From NCBI RefSeq assembly GCF_015163075.1, contig NZ_JADDXU010000003.1:620001-684000 (forward strand): a DNA stretch of 64,000 nt, in the 5' to 3' direction. The notes under the pieces were generated by a model. That model had not been told where the DNA came from. It worked only from the letters and a program-made list of their open reading frames with translations, and made no database searches. The position numbers and the translations under genes are program-made. Position 1 is the first letter of the stretch. Every line of letters starts with the position of its first letter. The DNA comes from Streptomyces justiciae. GTDB lineage: Bacteria; Actinomycetota; Actinomycetes; Streptomycetales; Streptomycetaceae. Of the stretch, positions 43,826 through 52,782 are shown in pieces.

Positions 43826-45502
43826 ATGTCCGACACCACGCGCTCCGGCCCCGGTCCGCTGTCGGCCGAGCTGACCGCGCGGGTGCCGCGGTTGCTGGAG
43901 GCCATGCGGTCCGTCGGCAGCGGGCTCGAACTGCACTCCACGCTGGACCGGATCTGCGAGACCGCGGCCGAGTTGACGGGCGCCCGTTACGCGGCCATCG
44001 GGGTCATCGACGAGGACGGGCGGGGCCTCGCGGACTTCGTCTACCACGGGGTCGACGAGGCGACCGCGCGCCGTATCGGACGCCTGCCGGACGGGCACCG
44101 GGGCCTGCTCGGCGCGCTCATCCGCGATCCCGAGCCGGTACGGCTCGCTGACCTGACGTCCGACCCGCGCTCCTGTGGCTTCCCCGAGCACCACCCGCCG
44201 ATGCGTGGCTTCCTGGGCCTCCCGATCCGCGTCCAGGGGGAGATCTTCGGGAACCTGTACCTGACGGAGAAGCGGGGCGGGGAGCCGTTCAACGACTACG
44301 ACCTCACCATGGTCCGGGTGCTGGCGACCGAGGCCGGGATCGCGATCGGCAACGCCCGGCTGTACGAGGCGGCCAAGCAGCGCGAGCACTGGATCGACGG
44401 GTCGGTCGCCGTCACCACCGCGCTGCTGTCGGGCGGCGACGCCGACGACGCCCTCCAGGTCGTCGCCGAGCAGGCCCGCAAGCTGTCGGGTTCGACGGCC
44501 GGGATCGTTCTGCTGCCCGCGGACGAGGGCGGCCTGGAGATCGCCGCCGTGGCCGCGGACCGCCCGTCGGCCCTGCTGGGCACGGTCGTGCCGCCGGAGA
44601 GCGGGATCGTCGCCGAACTCCTCGACGGACAGGCGGTGTTCCTGGAGGACGCGGCCGGTGATCCCCGCATGATCACCACGCTGGCCCACGGATACGGGCC
44701 CACCATGATGGTTCCTCTGCACAGCGACGGCCGGATCCTGGGCGCCCTGGTGACTCCGCGGGCGCGGGGGGAGCGGCCGTTCACGGAGACCGAGCGCACG
44801 CTGGCGATCCAGTTCGCCTCGCAGGCGGCGCTCGCGCTGATGATGGCCGACGCGCAGCGCGACCGGGAGCGGCTCGCCGTCTACGAGGACCGTGACCGCA
44901 TCGCCCGCGACCTGCACGACCTGGTCATCCAGCGGCTGTTCGCCACCGGGATGATGCTGGAGAGCGCGCAGCGCAGATCGGTCGTGCCGGAGGTGCGCGA
45001 GGGCGTCGGCAACGCCGTCGACGAACTCGACGTCACCATTCAGGAGATCCGCACCGCGATCTTCGCGCTCCAGCAGGGGCCGGCCGAGGCTCCCTCGGGG
45101 CTGCGCACGCGCGTGCTGCGGGAGATCAACACGGCCGCGGTGCCGCTCGGTTTCAAGCCCTCGCACCGTTTCGTCGGCCCGGTCGACGCCCTGGTCGGCG
45201 ATCTCACCGGCAAGAACCTCATCGCGGCCCTGCGCGAGGCCCTCTCCAACGCCTTCCGGCACGCCCAGGCCTCCCGGATCGACGTCGTCGTGGACGCCGA
45301 CGTGACCTTGCCGGACGGCAGGAAGGGCGTCCGGCTGACCGTCGCGGACGACGGCGTGGGCATCCCGGAGGGCGGGCGGCGCAGCGGCCTGAAGAACCTC
45401 AAGCGGCGCGCGGAGTTCCTCGGCGGCGACAGCCGGCACGGGCCGGGTATCGGCGAGGACGGGGGCGGTACGACGGTGGTGTGGGAGGCACCCCTCGAAT
45501 AG
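43826..45502 (+). CDS. GAF-domain sensor histidine kinase (DevS/DosT-like)
   Basis: A 558-residue NarL-type histidine kinase with two N-terminal GAF domains (about 38-180 and 205-350). The HHPPMRGFLGLPIRVQGEIF segment closely resembles the DevS/DosT haem-sensor kinases of mycobacteria. The dimerisation/phosphoacceptor region is RIARDLHDLVIQRLFATGM, and the ATPase contains AALREALSNAFRHA and DDGVGIPEGG. Whether a haem ligand is kept cannot be judged here. No response regulator is adjacent. Its place right after the bd oxidase operon is consistent with oxygen or redox sensing. Confidence 0.9.
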   Translation: MSDTTRSGPGPLSAELTARVPRLLEAMRSVGSGLELHSTLDRICETAAELTGARYAAIGVIDEDGRGLADFVYHGVDEATARRIGRLPDGHRGLLGALIRDPEPVRLADLTSDPRSCGFPEHHPPMRGFLGLPIRVQGEIFGNLYLTEKRGGEPFNDYDLTMVRVLATEAGIAIGNARLYEAAKQREHWIDGSVAVTTALLSGGDADDALQVVAEQARKLSGSTAGIVLLPADEGGLEIAAVAADRPSALLGTVVPPESGIVAELLDGQAVFLEDAAGDPRMITTLAHGYGPTMMVPLHSDGRILGALVTPRARGERPFTETERTLAIQFASQAALALMMADAQRDRERLAVYEDRDRIARDLHDLVIQRLFATGMMLESAQRRSVVPEVREGVGNAVDELDVTIQEIRTAIFALQQGPAEAPSGLRTRVLREINTAAVPLGFKPSHRFVGPVDALVGDLTGKNLIAALREALSNAFRHAQASRIDVVVDADVTLPDGRKGVRLTVADDGVGIPEGGRRSGLKNLKRRAEFLGGDSRHGPGIGEDGGGTTVVWEAPLE

Positions 45503-45643
45503 CCGGCCGAGCATGACGAGCCGTCACCCCGCATCCCGACACCGGCCGTTCAGTCGTACGACTGAGCCATCCGTGGCCCGATGTCCCCCGGCCGTACGAC
45601 TCCAACAGGACCGCCCGCGCGGGCTCGGGCCAGGATCGCTGGC

Positions 45644-46708
45644 ATGCGACCGTCCCGCCGTCATCCGCTGCTCGTCCCGGCTCTGCTGTGCGCGCTCGCC
45701 GTCCTGGCGGCCCGTCCGACCGACGCCGCGGAGAAGAAGGCGCCCGGCGACGGCGGTACGGACGCCGGGATCAGCGCGCAGGTCGCGCGGCTGTACGAGG
45801 ACGCGGCGGTGGCGACGCAGCAGTACGAGGCGGGGCGGCTGGAGGCGGAGGTGCAGCGGGCGAAGGCGCAGCGGCTGGAGGGGCTGCTCGACCGGGAGCG
45901 GCGGGACATCTCCGTCCTGCACGAGGACCTGGGCCGGATCGCGCGCGCCCAGTACCGCAACGGCGGCGACCTTCCGCTCACCGCGCAGATCATCTTCGCC
46001 GGCAGCCCGGATCAGCTGATGCGCGGTCAGCAGGTGTTCTCCCAGACGAACCTGGCCGTGAACAACGCCATCGAGAAGAGCCGGCGGGCCGAGGCGAAGC
46101 TCGCCGCGGACGAGGCGGAGGCCGCGACCGCGTGGCAGTCGCTGGAGAAGCGGAACGTCGAACTCGCCGATCTGAAGAGGGGGATCGAGCAGAAGCTGGA
46201 GGAAGCACGCTGGCAGTTGCAGGGGCAGGCGGACGCCTCGGTCGCGGCGGGCTCCTGCCGGGGTGCCGTCCGGCTGGATCAGCCGGAGGTCCAGGTCACG
46301 GCTCCTTGGGTCACGCCGGTGGAGACGTACGAGCTGTCCGCGGGCTTCGGCAGCGGTGGATCGCGGTGGGCGAACCGGCACACCGGGCAGGACTTCGCCG
46401 TGCCGATCGGCACGCCGGTGCGGTCGGTGGGCGCGGGCCGGGTGGTGAAGGTGTCCTGCGGGGGCGCCTTCGGCATCGAGATCGTGATCGAGCACGCGGG
46501 CGGCTACTACACGCAGTACGCCCATCTCGCCGCCGTCACCGTCGACCAGGGCGACCAGGTGACGGCGGGGCAGTGGATCGGCCAGTCGGGCACCACCGGC
46601 AACTCCACCGGCCCGCACCTGCACTTCGAGGTGCGGGTCACCCCGGAACTGGGCTCGGGCGTGGACCCGGTGCCGTGGCTGGCGGCGCGGGGTGTGCCCC
46701 TCGGCTAG
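45644..46708 (+). CDS. Secreted M23 (LytM-type) peptidase with coiled coil
   Basis: A 354-residue exported protein. A signal-peptide-like N terminus (MRPSRRHPLLVPALLCALAV) is followed by a long coiled-coil segment (about 40-195), then the LytM domain. The metal site has the first motif in HTGQDFAVP (His, Asp) and the second as HLHF, with YTQYAHLAAV carrying the other histidine, so it should be an active zinc endopeptidase. Such proteins cut peptidoglycan cross-links or activate lytic enzymes during division and growth. ATG 45644 has AGGA upstream; the gene stands near the convergent HAD gene. Confidence 0.88.
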   Translation: MRPSRRHPLLVPALLCALAVLAARPTDAAEKKAPGDGGTDAGISAQVARLYEDAAVATQQYEAGRLEAEVQRAKAQRLEGLLDRERRDISVLHEDLGRIARAQYRNGGDLPLTAQIIFAGSPDQLMRGQQVFSQTNLAVNNAIEKSRRAEAKLAADEAEAATAWQSLEKRNVELADLKRGIEQKLEEARWQLQGQADASVAAGSCRGAVRLDQPEVQVTAPWVTPVETYELSAGFGSGGSRWANRHTGQDFAVPIGTPVRSVGAGRVVKVSCGGAFGIEIVIEHAGGYYTQYAHLAAVTVDQGDQVTAGQWIGQSGTTGNSTGPHLHFEVRVTPELGSGVDPVPWLAARGVPLG

Positions 46709-47583
46709 GACAGGCCCTCGCGCTGGGCCACCAGCTGCTCGATGACGACCGCGACGCCGTCTTCGTTGTTGTCGACCGTCCGTCCGGAGGCCGCCGCGAG
46801 CACATCGGGGTGCGCGTTGCCCATGGCGTACGAGCGGCCCGCCCAGGTCAGCATCTCGACGTCGTTGGGCATGTCGCCGAAGGCGACGACCTCCTCGTGC
46901 GAGATGCCGCGCTCGGCGCAGCACAGGGCGAGGGTGCTGGCCTTGGAGACGCCCGGGCCGCTGATCTCCAGCAGGGCGCTGGGGCTGGAGCGGGTGACGT
47001 TGGCGATGTCGCCGATGGCGAGACGGGCCAGGGTGAGGAAGGCGTCCGGGTCGAGCGTGGGGTGGAAGGCGAGGATCTTCAGGACCGGCTCACCGGCGCC
47101 GGGCCCGTCCGCCGCCAGCAGCTTCTCGGCGGGCTGGAGTTCGTCCGGGATCTCCATGTGCAGCTTCGGATAGTCCGGCTCCTGGTGGAAGCCGTACGTC
47201 TGCTCCACCGCGTACACCGTGCCGGGCGCCGCGTCCCGCAGCAGGCGTACGGCGTCCAGCGCGTTCTCCCTGGCCAGCTCGCGCACCTTCACGAACCGGT
47301 GGGCGCCGGGACCGCCGTGCAGATCGACGACCGCGGCGCCGTTGCCGCAGATGGCGAGGCCATGGCCGTGGACGTGGTCGCTGACGACGTTCATCCAGCG
47401 GGCGGGCCGGCCGGTGACGAAGAAGACCTCGATGCCCGCCTCCTCGGCGGCGGCGAGCGCCGCGACCGTGCGGGGAGAGACGGACTTGTCGTCGCGCAGC
47501 AGCGTGCCGTCGAGATCGGTGGCTATCAGGCGCGGCGGGACGGCGGCGGCCGGGGTCTCGGGCTGTCGAGTCGCTGAAGTCAC
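46705..47583 (-). CDS. HAD-superfamily (Cof type) sugar-phosphatase-like protein
   Basis: A 292-residue HAD IIB enzyme. Motif I is [13 protein letters not shown], motif II lies near [11 protein letters not shown], and motif IV is [11 protein letters not shown], all present. A C2 alpha/beta cap lies between. It resembles Cof-type phosphatases of sugar and cofactor phosphates; the substrate is unknown. A clear paralogue is at 58529. The GTG start at 47583 follows GGGAG; MRENGR at 47601 is an alternative. It converges with the M23 peptidase gene, overlapping by 4 bp. Confidence 0.9.
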   Translation of the reverse strand: MTSATRQPETPAAAVPPRLIATDLDGTLLRDDKSVSPRTVAALAAAEEAGIEVFFVTGRPARWMNVVSDHVHGHGLAICGNGAAVVDLHGGPGAHRFVKVRELARENALDAVRLLRDAAPGTVYAVEQTYGFHQEPDYPKLHMEIPDELQPAEKLLAADGPGAGEPVLKILAFHPTLDPDAFLTLARLAIGDIANVTRSSPSALLEISGPGVSKASTLALCCAERGISHEEVVAFGDMPNDVEMLTWAGRSYAMGNAHPDVLAAASGRTVDNNEDGVAVVIEQLVAQREGLS

Positions 47584-47678
47584 CCGGCCATTCTCCCGCA
47601 TATGCCTGCACGGCCGTGCAGGAGCCTGCACAGGTGAGTGATTACAGCCTCCCACCTGCACCCTCACGCACAGTGGTC

Positions 47679-48581
47679 TCAGCGCAGCTGCGCCGAGGCC
47701 TCCATGGCGATCTGCTCGAAGACCTTCTCGTCGGCGGCGAAGTCCGAGTCGGGGATGGGCCAGTGGATCACGATCTCGGTGAACCCCAGTTCCCGGTGGC
47801 GCCCCGCGAAGTCCACGAACGCGTCGAGCGACTCCAGCGGCCGGCCGCGGTCCGGGGTGAATCCGGTGAGGAGGATCTTGCCGAGTTCGTTCGTGTCCCG
47901 CCCGATTTCGGCGCACGCGTCGGCCAGCTTCTCGGCCTGTCCGCGAATGGCTTGAATCGACTGTTCAGGAGTGCCGTTCTCGTACAGCTTGGGGTCGCCG
48001 GTGGTCACCCACGCCTGTCCGTACCGCGCGGCGAGCCGCAGCCCGCGCGGGCCGGTGGCGGCGACCGCGAAGGGCAGCCGGGGGCGCTGCACACAGCCCG
48101 GGATGTTGCGGGCCTCGTGCGCCGAGTAGAAGTCGCCCTTGTACGACACCGAGTCCTCGGTGAGCAGCCGGTCCAGCAGCGGCACGAACTCCGCCAGCCG
48201 GTCGGCACGCTCGCGCGGCGTCCACGGCTCCTGGCCGAGGACGGTGGCGTCGAAGCCGGTGCCGCCCGCGCCGATGCCGAGCGTGATGCGGCCGCCGGAG
48301 ATGTCGTCGAGAGAGATCAGTTCCTTGGCGAGGGTCACCGGGTGCCGGAAGTTCGGCGAGGTCACCAGCGTGCCCAGGCGCAGCCGGTCGGTGACGGCCG
48401 CGGCGGCGGTCAGCGTCGGCACGGCACCGAACCAGGGGCCGTCGCGGAAGGTCCGCCAGGACAGGTGGTCGTAGGTGTACGCGGTGTGGAAGCCGAGCTC
48501 CTCCGCCCGCTGCCACGCCTCACGACCCCCCTCGGACCAGCGGCGGTACGGGAGGATCACGGTGCTCAGACGCAGACTCAT
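47679..48581 (-). CDS. LLM-class F420-dependent oxidoreductase
   Basis: A 300-residue luciferase-like monooxygenase family protein. [43 protein letters not shown] and [13 protein letters not shown] are typical of the F420-binding actinobacterial branch (TIGR03xxx-like). Substrate unknown. The ATG at 48581 is 25 bp downstream of a parS site. It lies upstream of the HAD gene on the same strand with a 95-bp gap, so co-transcription is possible but unproved. Confidence 0.88.
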   Translation of the reverse strand: MSLRLSTVILPYRRWSEGGREAWQRAEELGFHTAYTYDHLSWRTFRDGPWFGAVPTLTAAAAVTDRLRLGTLVTSPNFRHPVTLAKELISLDDISGGRITLGIGAGGTGFDATVLGQEPWTPRERADRLAEFVPLLDRLLTEDSVSYKGDFYSAHEARNIPGCVQRPRLPFAVAATGPRGLRLAARYGQAWVTTGDPKLYENGTPEQSIQAIRGQAEKLADACAEIGRDTNELGKILLTGFTPDRGRPLESLDAFVDFAGRHRELGFTEIVIHWPIPDSDFAADEKVFEQIAMEASAQLR

Positions 48582-48606
48582 GTTTCGAGCGTATGCGGCC
48601 GATCGT

Positions 48607-48620
48607 GTTTCACGTGAAAC
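48607..48620. promoter_or_regulatory. parS: parS site (perfect)
   Basis: Exact GTTTCACGTGAAAC, 25 bp upstream of the LLM oxidoreductase start codon. Confidence 0.88.
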
Positions 48621-48683
48621 AGTGACCCACGGTCACGGTCTGACCGGCTCTCGGTCAGCGGACCACGGCGGCTCAGCCAGGGC

Positions 48684-49127
48684 TCAGCGTGTGCGGCCAC
48701 TCAGCCACGGGCTCAGGCCGACCAGGATGAACTCCTTGTGCACCCGGTCGCCCGGCAGCGGGACCATCAGGAAGTTGCCCGGCGGGAAGCGGCGCGTCTT
48801 GACCCAGGCGTGGCCTTCGTAGAGGGCGCGCAGGAACGCGGGCACGTCGTCGCGGTCGATGTCGGGGCATTCGACCCCGTCGACGGTGATCAGCGCGTCG
48901 TCGTCGGCGTAGAGCCGCACGTCCACCCGGGGTCGGCCGCCGAGCTCGACGTAGGCCTCGTGGGGCAGGGAGCCGTCGGGGTCCGCGGTGACGCCGACGC
49001 CCGCGGCGGTGCGGCGCGAGGTCTGGTCGGCGCCGATGTCATGGGTCACCTCGATCGCGAGCGCGTACTCGGCGGCGAGCGCGCGGAGGGCGGTGACGGC
49101 GGCCTCGGTGGTGGGGAGGTGGTCCAT
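48684..49127 (-). CDS. Conserved hypothetical protein
   Basis: A 147-residue soluble protein of unknown function. It starts MDHLPTTEAAVTALRALAAE and contains VGVTADPDGSLPHEAYVELG, VRLYADDDALITVDG and FPPGNFLMVPLPGDRVHKE. Negative net charge, no signal or membrane segment, no motif I recognise. ATG 49139 is an alternative start. It lies between the LLM gene and kptA on the same strand. Confidence 0.75.
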   Translation of the reverse strand: MDHLPTTEAAVTALRALAAEYALAIEVTHDIGADQTSRRTAAGVGVTADPDGSLPHEAYVELGGRPRVDVRLYADDDALITVDGVECPDIDRDDVPAFLRALYEGHAWVKTRRFPPGNFLMVPLPGDRVHKEFILVGLSPWLSGRTR

Positions 49128-49207
49128 GGCGCCGATCATGCCGGGTCCGTCCGGGGGCACGCGGGGAATTACGGACCCCTCGTCGGTCGGTGCCCGGCGA
49201 CGAGGGG

Positions 49208-49756
49208 TCAGTGCGGCTCAGGGAACCGCAGATACTGCGGCGGTACCGCCTCGGTCAGCCACACGCCGTTCGCGCTGACATGGAAGACATGGCCGTCGCG
49301 GTGCATGGCGCCGGCGTCCACCGAGAGCACGACGGGGCGGCCACGCCGGGCGCCCACACGGGTCGCGGTCTCGCGGTCCGCCGAGAGGTGCACGGCGTGC
49401 CGGTTCATCGGTCGCAGGCCCTCGGCGCGGATCGCGTCCAGGCTGCGGGCCACGGTGCCGTGGTAGAGGTACGGCGGTGGCGTCGCCGGGGGCAGGCCGA
49501 GGTCCACGTCGATGCTGTGGCCCTGGCTGGCGCGGATGCGGGTGCCCTCCACGGCGAAGCGCTTCTTGTCGTTGGCGGCGACCACGTGGTCCATCTCTTC
49601 CCGGGTGAAGCGGAAGCCGTGGGCTGCCGCCGCCGCGATCAACGTGTCGATCTCGACCCAGCCGCCCTCGTCGAGCGTGAGCCCGATGCGTTCCGGCTGA
49701 TGGCGCAGGTGCTTCGAGAGGTACTTCGACACCTTCACGGTGCGTCGTTCGTCCAT
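49208..49756 (-). CDS. kptA: RNA 2'-phosphotransferase KptA/Tpt1
   Basis: A 182-residue enzyme of the KptA/Tpt1 family that transfers the 2'-phosphate of spliced RNA to NAD+, giving ADP-ribose 1'',2''-cyclic phosphate. Family features are KVSKYLSKHLRHQPERIGL, the winged N-terminal domain LDEGGWVEIDTLI, KKRFAVEGTRIRASQGHS, PPYLYHGTVARS and RHAVHLSADRETA. The catalytic Arg/His set appears intact. Bacteria lack the tRNA splicing pathway that makes the known substrate, so its role here is unclear. The ATG follows GAGGGAC. Confidence 0.9.
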   Translation of the reverse strand: MDERRTVKVSKYLSKHLRHQPERIGLTLDEGGWVEIDTLIAAAAAHGFRFTREEMDHVVAANDKKRFAVEGTRIRASQGHSIDVDLGLPPATPPPYLYHGTVARSLDAIRAEGLRPMNRHAVHLSADRETATRVGARRGRPVVLSVDAGAMHRDGHVFHVSANGVWLTEAVPPQYLRFPEPH

Positions 49757-49813
49757 GTCCCTCAGCGTGATGGGCGAGACGTGAATCACGCGAATGATTT
49801 TGCTCCGGATGTT

Positions 49814-49867
49814 TGATCCACAGCCAAGTCCAGTTATCCACAGGCCAGTTGGCGCTTCTGTGGACAA
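49814..49867. promoter_or_regulatory. Three DnaA-box-like sites upstream of kptA
   Basis: TGATCCACA (49814), TTATCCACA (49834) and a perfect TTGTCCACA on the reverse strand (49859) in 54 bp, between kptA and the MerR-type gene. See the finding on DnaA-box clusters. Confidence 0.5.
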
Positions 49868-49879
49868 CTACCGGCCCTG

Positions 49880-50818
49880 TCAGTCCCCTTCGTCAAGATC
49901 GCTAGGGGGGCCGCCCCTTGACGTGAGCGCGTCCAACCCCCGCGTCCGCACCTCCCGTTCAGCCGCCAACGCCACGAACTCCGCCGCCCGCTCCTCGCCA
50001 ACCAGCCCTTCCACGGCCCGCATCGTCTCCTCGGGCAGGACCACGGTTCGGGTCGCGGAACGCTCCGGCGTGCCCTCGTCCGTGCCGAGGTGCCGTCTCA
50101 GCTGCCGCCCCGCCAACAGACGCATTGCGCGGGCGAGTTCCGCGTCCACCGTCTGCTGCGCCAGCGGCCGCAGCCGTCGTACGAGAGAGGCCGCCTCGGC
50201 CGCTTCTGCGTCGGTCGGACGGTGCGGTCCGTCGAGGTAGCGGGCGAAGACATGCTCGGTCGTGAACTCCAGGAAACGGGCCGCGATGTGCTCGACCTGC
50301 CCCCTCAACTCCCGTAGATGGCCGGAGATCGCGGACAGCGGCACCCCCGCCGCGTGCAACTCGACCGCCACGGCGAGCTCTTGAGGGCTCGGGACGAGGA
50401 AGGAGTCCTCGTCGCCGGGCACCGGCTCCAGCACCCCGAGTTCCACGGCGTCGGCGACCGCCGCGACGTCCGGACTGCCGCCGAACCGCTCCTCCAGCTC
50501 CGCGCGCGAGATCCGTACCGCCTCCTCGTCGCTCCACGGCCCGTCGACCTCGGCGACCAGCCCGAGCACCCCGCCGAGCCCGCGCCCGGCGTCCCAGGCC
50601 TCCAGCAACTCCTTGATGGAGGCCAGGGTGTAGCCGCGGTCCAGGAGGTCGGCGATCTGGTGGAGGCGGGCGAGATGGGCGTCCGAGTAGACGTTGGCAC
50701 GGCCGCGCCGCTCGGGGCGGGGGAGCAGGCCCCGGTCCTGGTAGGCACGGATGGTGCGGACGGTGGCGCCACTGCGGTGCGCGAGGTCCTCGATCCGGTA
50801 CGCGGGGCCTGTGCTCAC
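49880..50818 (-). CDS. MerR-family transcriptional regulator
   Basis: A 312-residue regulator. The N-terminal MerR winged helix-turn-helix is YRIEDLAHRSGATVRTIRAY, then QDRGLLPRPERRGRANVYS and the coiled-coil dimerisation region DLLDRGYTLASIKELLEAW. The C-terminal half is long (about 200 residues), helical and unlike small drug-binding MerR domains, so its ligand is unknown. The GTG start at 50818 has AAGGGCG upstream; ATG 50839 is possible. It is separated from kptA by the DnaA-box region. Confidence 0.88.
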   Translation of the reverse strand: MSTGPAYRIEDLAHRSGATVRTIRAYQDRGLLPRPERRGRANVYSDAHLARLHQIADLLDRGYTLASIKELLEAWDAGRGLGGVLGLVAEVDGPWSDEEAVRISRAELEERFGGSPDVAAVADAVELGVLEPVPGDEDSFLVPSPQELAVAVELHAAGVPLSAISGHLRELRGQVEHIAARFLEFTTEHVFARYLDGPHRPTDAEAAEAASLVRRLRPLAQQTVDAELARAMRLLAGRQLRRHLGTDEGTPERSATRTVVLPEETMRAVEGLVGEERAAEFVALAAEREVRTRGLDALTSRGGPPSDLDEGD

Positions 50819-50966
50819 GGGATCGCCCTTGCCGCCCATGCCCTCGGCGGAGAGGCGATCGGCTCGCCGTGCGGCCCGCACGCAAGAGCGATCAGCTCGC
50901 CGGGTGCCCAGCGCGGCGGAATGCGCGACCAGCCGAAGCAGAGGCCGCGAGAGGCAACCCCCTTAC

Positions 50967-52718
50967 TCACAGCGGTGGTTCCAGTCGTGCGATCGCCCGG
51001 AGCGCGCGGGGCGTGAAGCGGGACAGCAGGTGCGCGCCGCGCGCCTCCGGTGTCACCGGTACGACCGCCTCGTTGCGCACGACCGCCCGCAGGATCGCGT
51101 CCGCGACCTTCTCCGGCGGGTAGTTCCGCAGCCCGTACAGCCGCGCGGTCCTCTTCTGGCGCCGCTTCTCCTCCTCGGCGTCGACGCCGGCGAAGCGCGC
51201 GGTCGAGGTGATGTTGGTGTTGACGAAGCCGGGACAGATTGCGCTGACCCCGATGCCCTGGCCGGCGAGTTCGGCGCGCAGGCACTCGCTGAGCATCAGC
51301 ACCGCCGCCTTGGAGGTGCTGTAGGCGGGCAGCGCCTTGGAGGGCTGGTACGCCGCCGCCGACGCGGTGTTGACGATGTGGCCGCCCTGTCCGCGCTCGG
51401 CCATCTGCTTGCCGAACAGCCGGCAGCCGTGGATGACGCCCCAGAGGTTCACGTCGAGGACCTTCTTCCAGTCCTCCGGGGTGGTGTCGAAGAAGGACCC
51501 GGCGAGACCGATCCCGGCGTTGTTGACCAGGACGTCCACCACCCCGTACTCGGCGGCGACCTTGTCGGCGAGCTTCTCCATGGCCTGCTCGTCGGAGACG
51601 TCGACCGTCTCGGCCCAGGCCTCTGGCGCCCCCAGCAGCCGGGACATCTCGGCGGTGTGCGCCGCGCCCTCCGGGTCCCGGTCGACGGCGATGACGCGTG
51701 CGCCGGACTCGGCGAACGCGTACGCCGTCGCCCGCCCGATGCCGCTGCCCGCGCCGGTGACCAGCACCAACTGCCCGCCGAACCGCTCGGCGTACTTGCC
51801 GTCCGGCGCGGTGACCGTCCTGCCGCCCTCGTTGGCCGTCACGAACTCGCCGATCCAGGCGGCCAGTTGGTCGGGCCGGGACCGGGGTATCCAGTGCCGG
51901 GCCGGGAGGGTGCGCCGCGTCAACTGTGGGACCCACTGCTCCAGTTCGTCGTAGAGCCGCTCCGACAGGAAGGCGTCGCCGAGCGGCGTGATGAGCTGCA
52001 CGGGCGCGTGCGCGTAGGCGTCCGCGCGGGGGCGGCGCAGTCGGGCCCGTACGTTGTCCCGGTACAGCCAGGCTCCGTGGGCCGCGTCCGTGGGGAGGGA
52101 CGAGGTGGGGTAGCCGTCGCCGGGGACCCGTTCGAAGCGCTCCAGGACGCGCGGCCACACCTTGCCCAGCGGGCCGCGCCAGGCCAGTTCGGGCAGCACG
52201 GGCGTGTGCAGCGCGTACACGTACCAGGACTTGGCGCCCTGTCCGAGGAGCTGGCCGACCCGGCGGGGGGTGGGGCGCCTGAGGCGGGTGTTGATCCAGT
52301 GGCCGAAGTGGTCGAGGGACGGCCCGGACATCGAGGTGAAGGACGCGATGCGGCCCTCGGTGCGCGCCACGGTGGCGAACTCCCAGGACTGCACCGAGCC
52401 CCAGTCGTGCCCGACGAGATGCACCGGACGGTCAGGGCTGACCGCGTCCACCACGGCCAGGAAGTCGTCCGTCAGCTTCTCCAGGGTGAAGCCGCCCCGC
52501 AGCGGCCGCGGTGCCGTGGAGCGGCCGTGGCCCCGGACGTCGTAGAGCACGACGTGGAAGCGGTCGGCGAGGCGGGCGGCGACCTGCGCCCACACCTCCT
52601 TGCTGTCCGGGTAGCCGTGCACGAGGACCACGGTCGGCTGCCCGGGCTCCCCCACTTCGGCGACGCACAGCTCGACCCCGCCGGTCCGCACCCGGCGCTC
52701 ACGCGCGTTCTCCAGCAT
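50967..52718 (-). CDS. Alpha/beta-hydrolase-SDR oxidoreductase fusion
   Basis: A 583-residue bifunctional protein. Residues about 1-295 are an alpha/beta hydrolase of epoxide-hydrolase/haloalkane-dehalogenase type, with oxyanion region VVLVHGYPDSKEVW and nucleophile motif LVGHDWGSVQSW (Asp). Residues about 315-583 are a short-chain dehydrogenase with TGAGSGIGRATAY, NNAG and the catalytic YSTSK. The linked steps imply sequential hydrolysis and oxidation or reduction of one metabolite. The start at 52718 has AAGGGA 7 nt before it. The M24-type gene lies 64 bp upstream on the same strand. Confidence 0.9.
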   Translation of the reverse strand: MLENARERRVRTGGVELCVAEVGEPGQPTVVLVHGYPDSKEVWAQVAARLADRFHVVLYDVRGHGRSTAPRPLRGGFTLEKLTDDFLAVVDAVSPDRPVHLVGHDWGSVQSWEFATVARTEGRIASFTSMSGPSLDHFGHWINTRLRRPTPRRVGQLLGQGAKSWYVYALHTPVLPELAWRGPLGKVWPRVLERFERVPGDGYPTSSLPTDAAHGAWLYRDNVRARLRRPRADAYAHAPVQLITPLGDAFLSERLYDELEQWVPQLTRRTLPARHWIPRSRPDQLAAWIGEFVTANEGGRTVTAPDGKYAERFGGQLVLVTGAGSGIGRATAYAFAESGARVIAVDRDPEGAAHTAEMSRLLGAPEAWAETVDVSDEQAMEKLADKVAAEYGVVDVLVNNAGIGLAGSFFDTTPEDWKKVLDVNLWGVIHGCRLFGKQMAERGQGGHIVNTASAAAYQPSKALPAYSTSKAAVLMLSECLRAELAGQGIGVSAICPGFVNTNITSTARFAGVDAEEEKRRQKRTARLYGLRNYPPEKVADAILRAVVRNEAVVPVTPEARGAHLLSRFTPRALRAIARLEPPL

Positions 52719-52782
52719 GCTCACGTCCCTTCCGCCCAGCGCCGCGTTCCGCGCTCGCGCGCGCCTTCGAGAACCAACCCGG

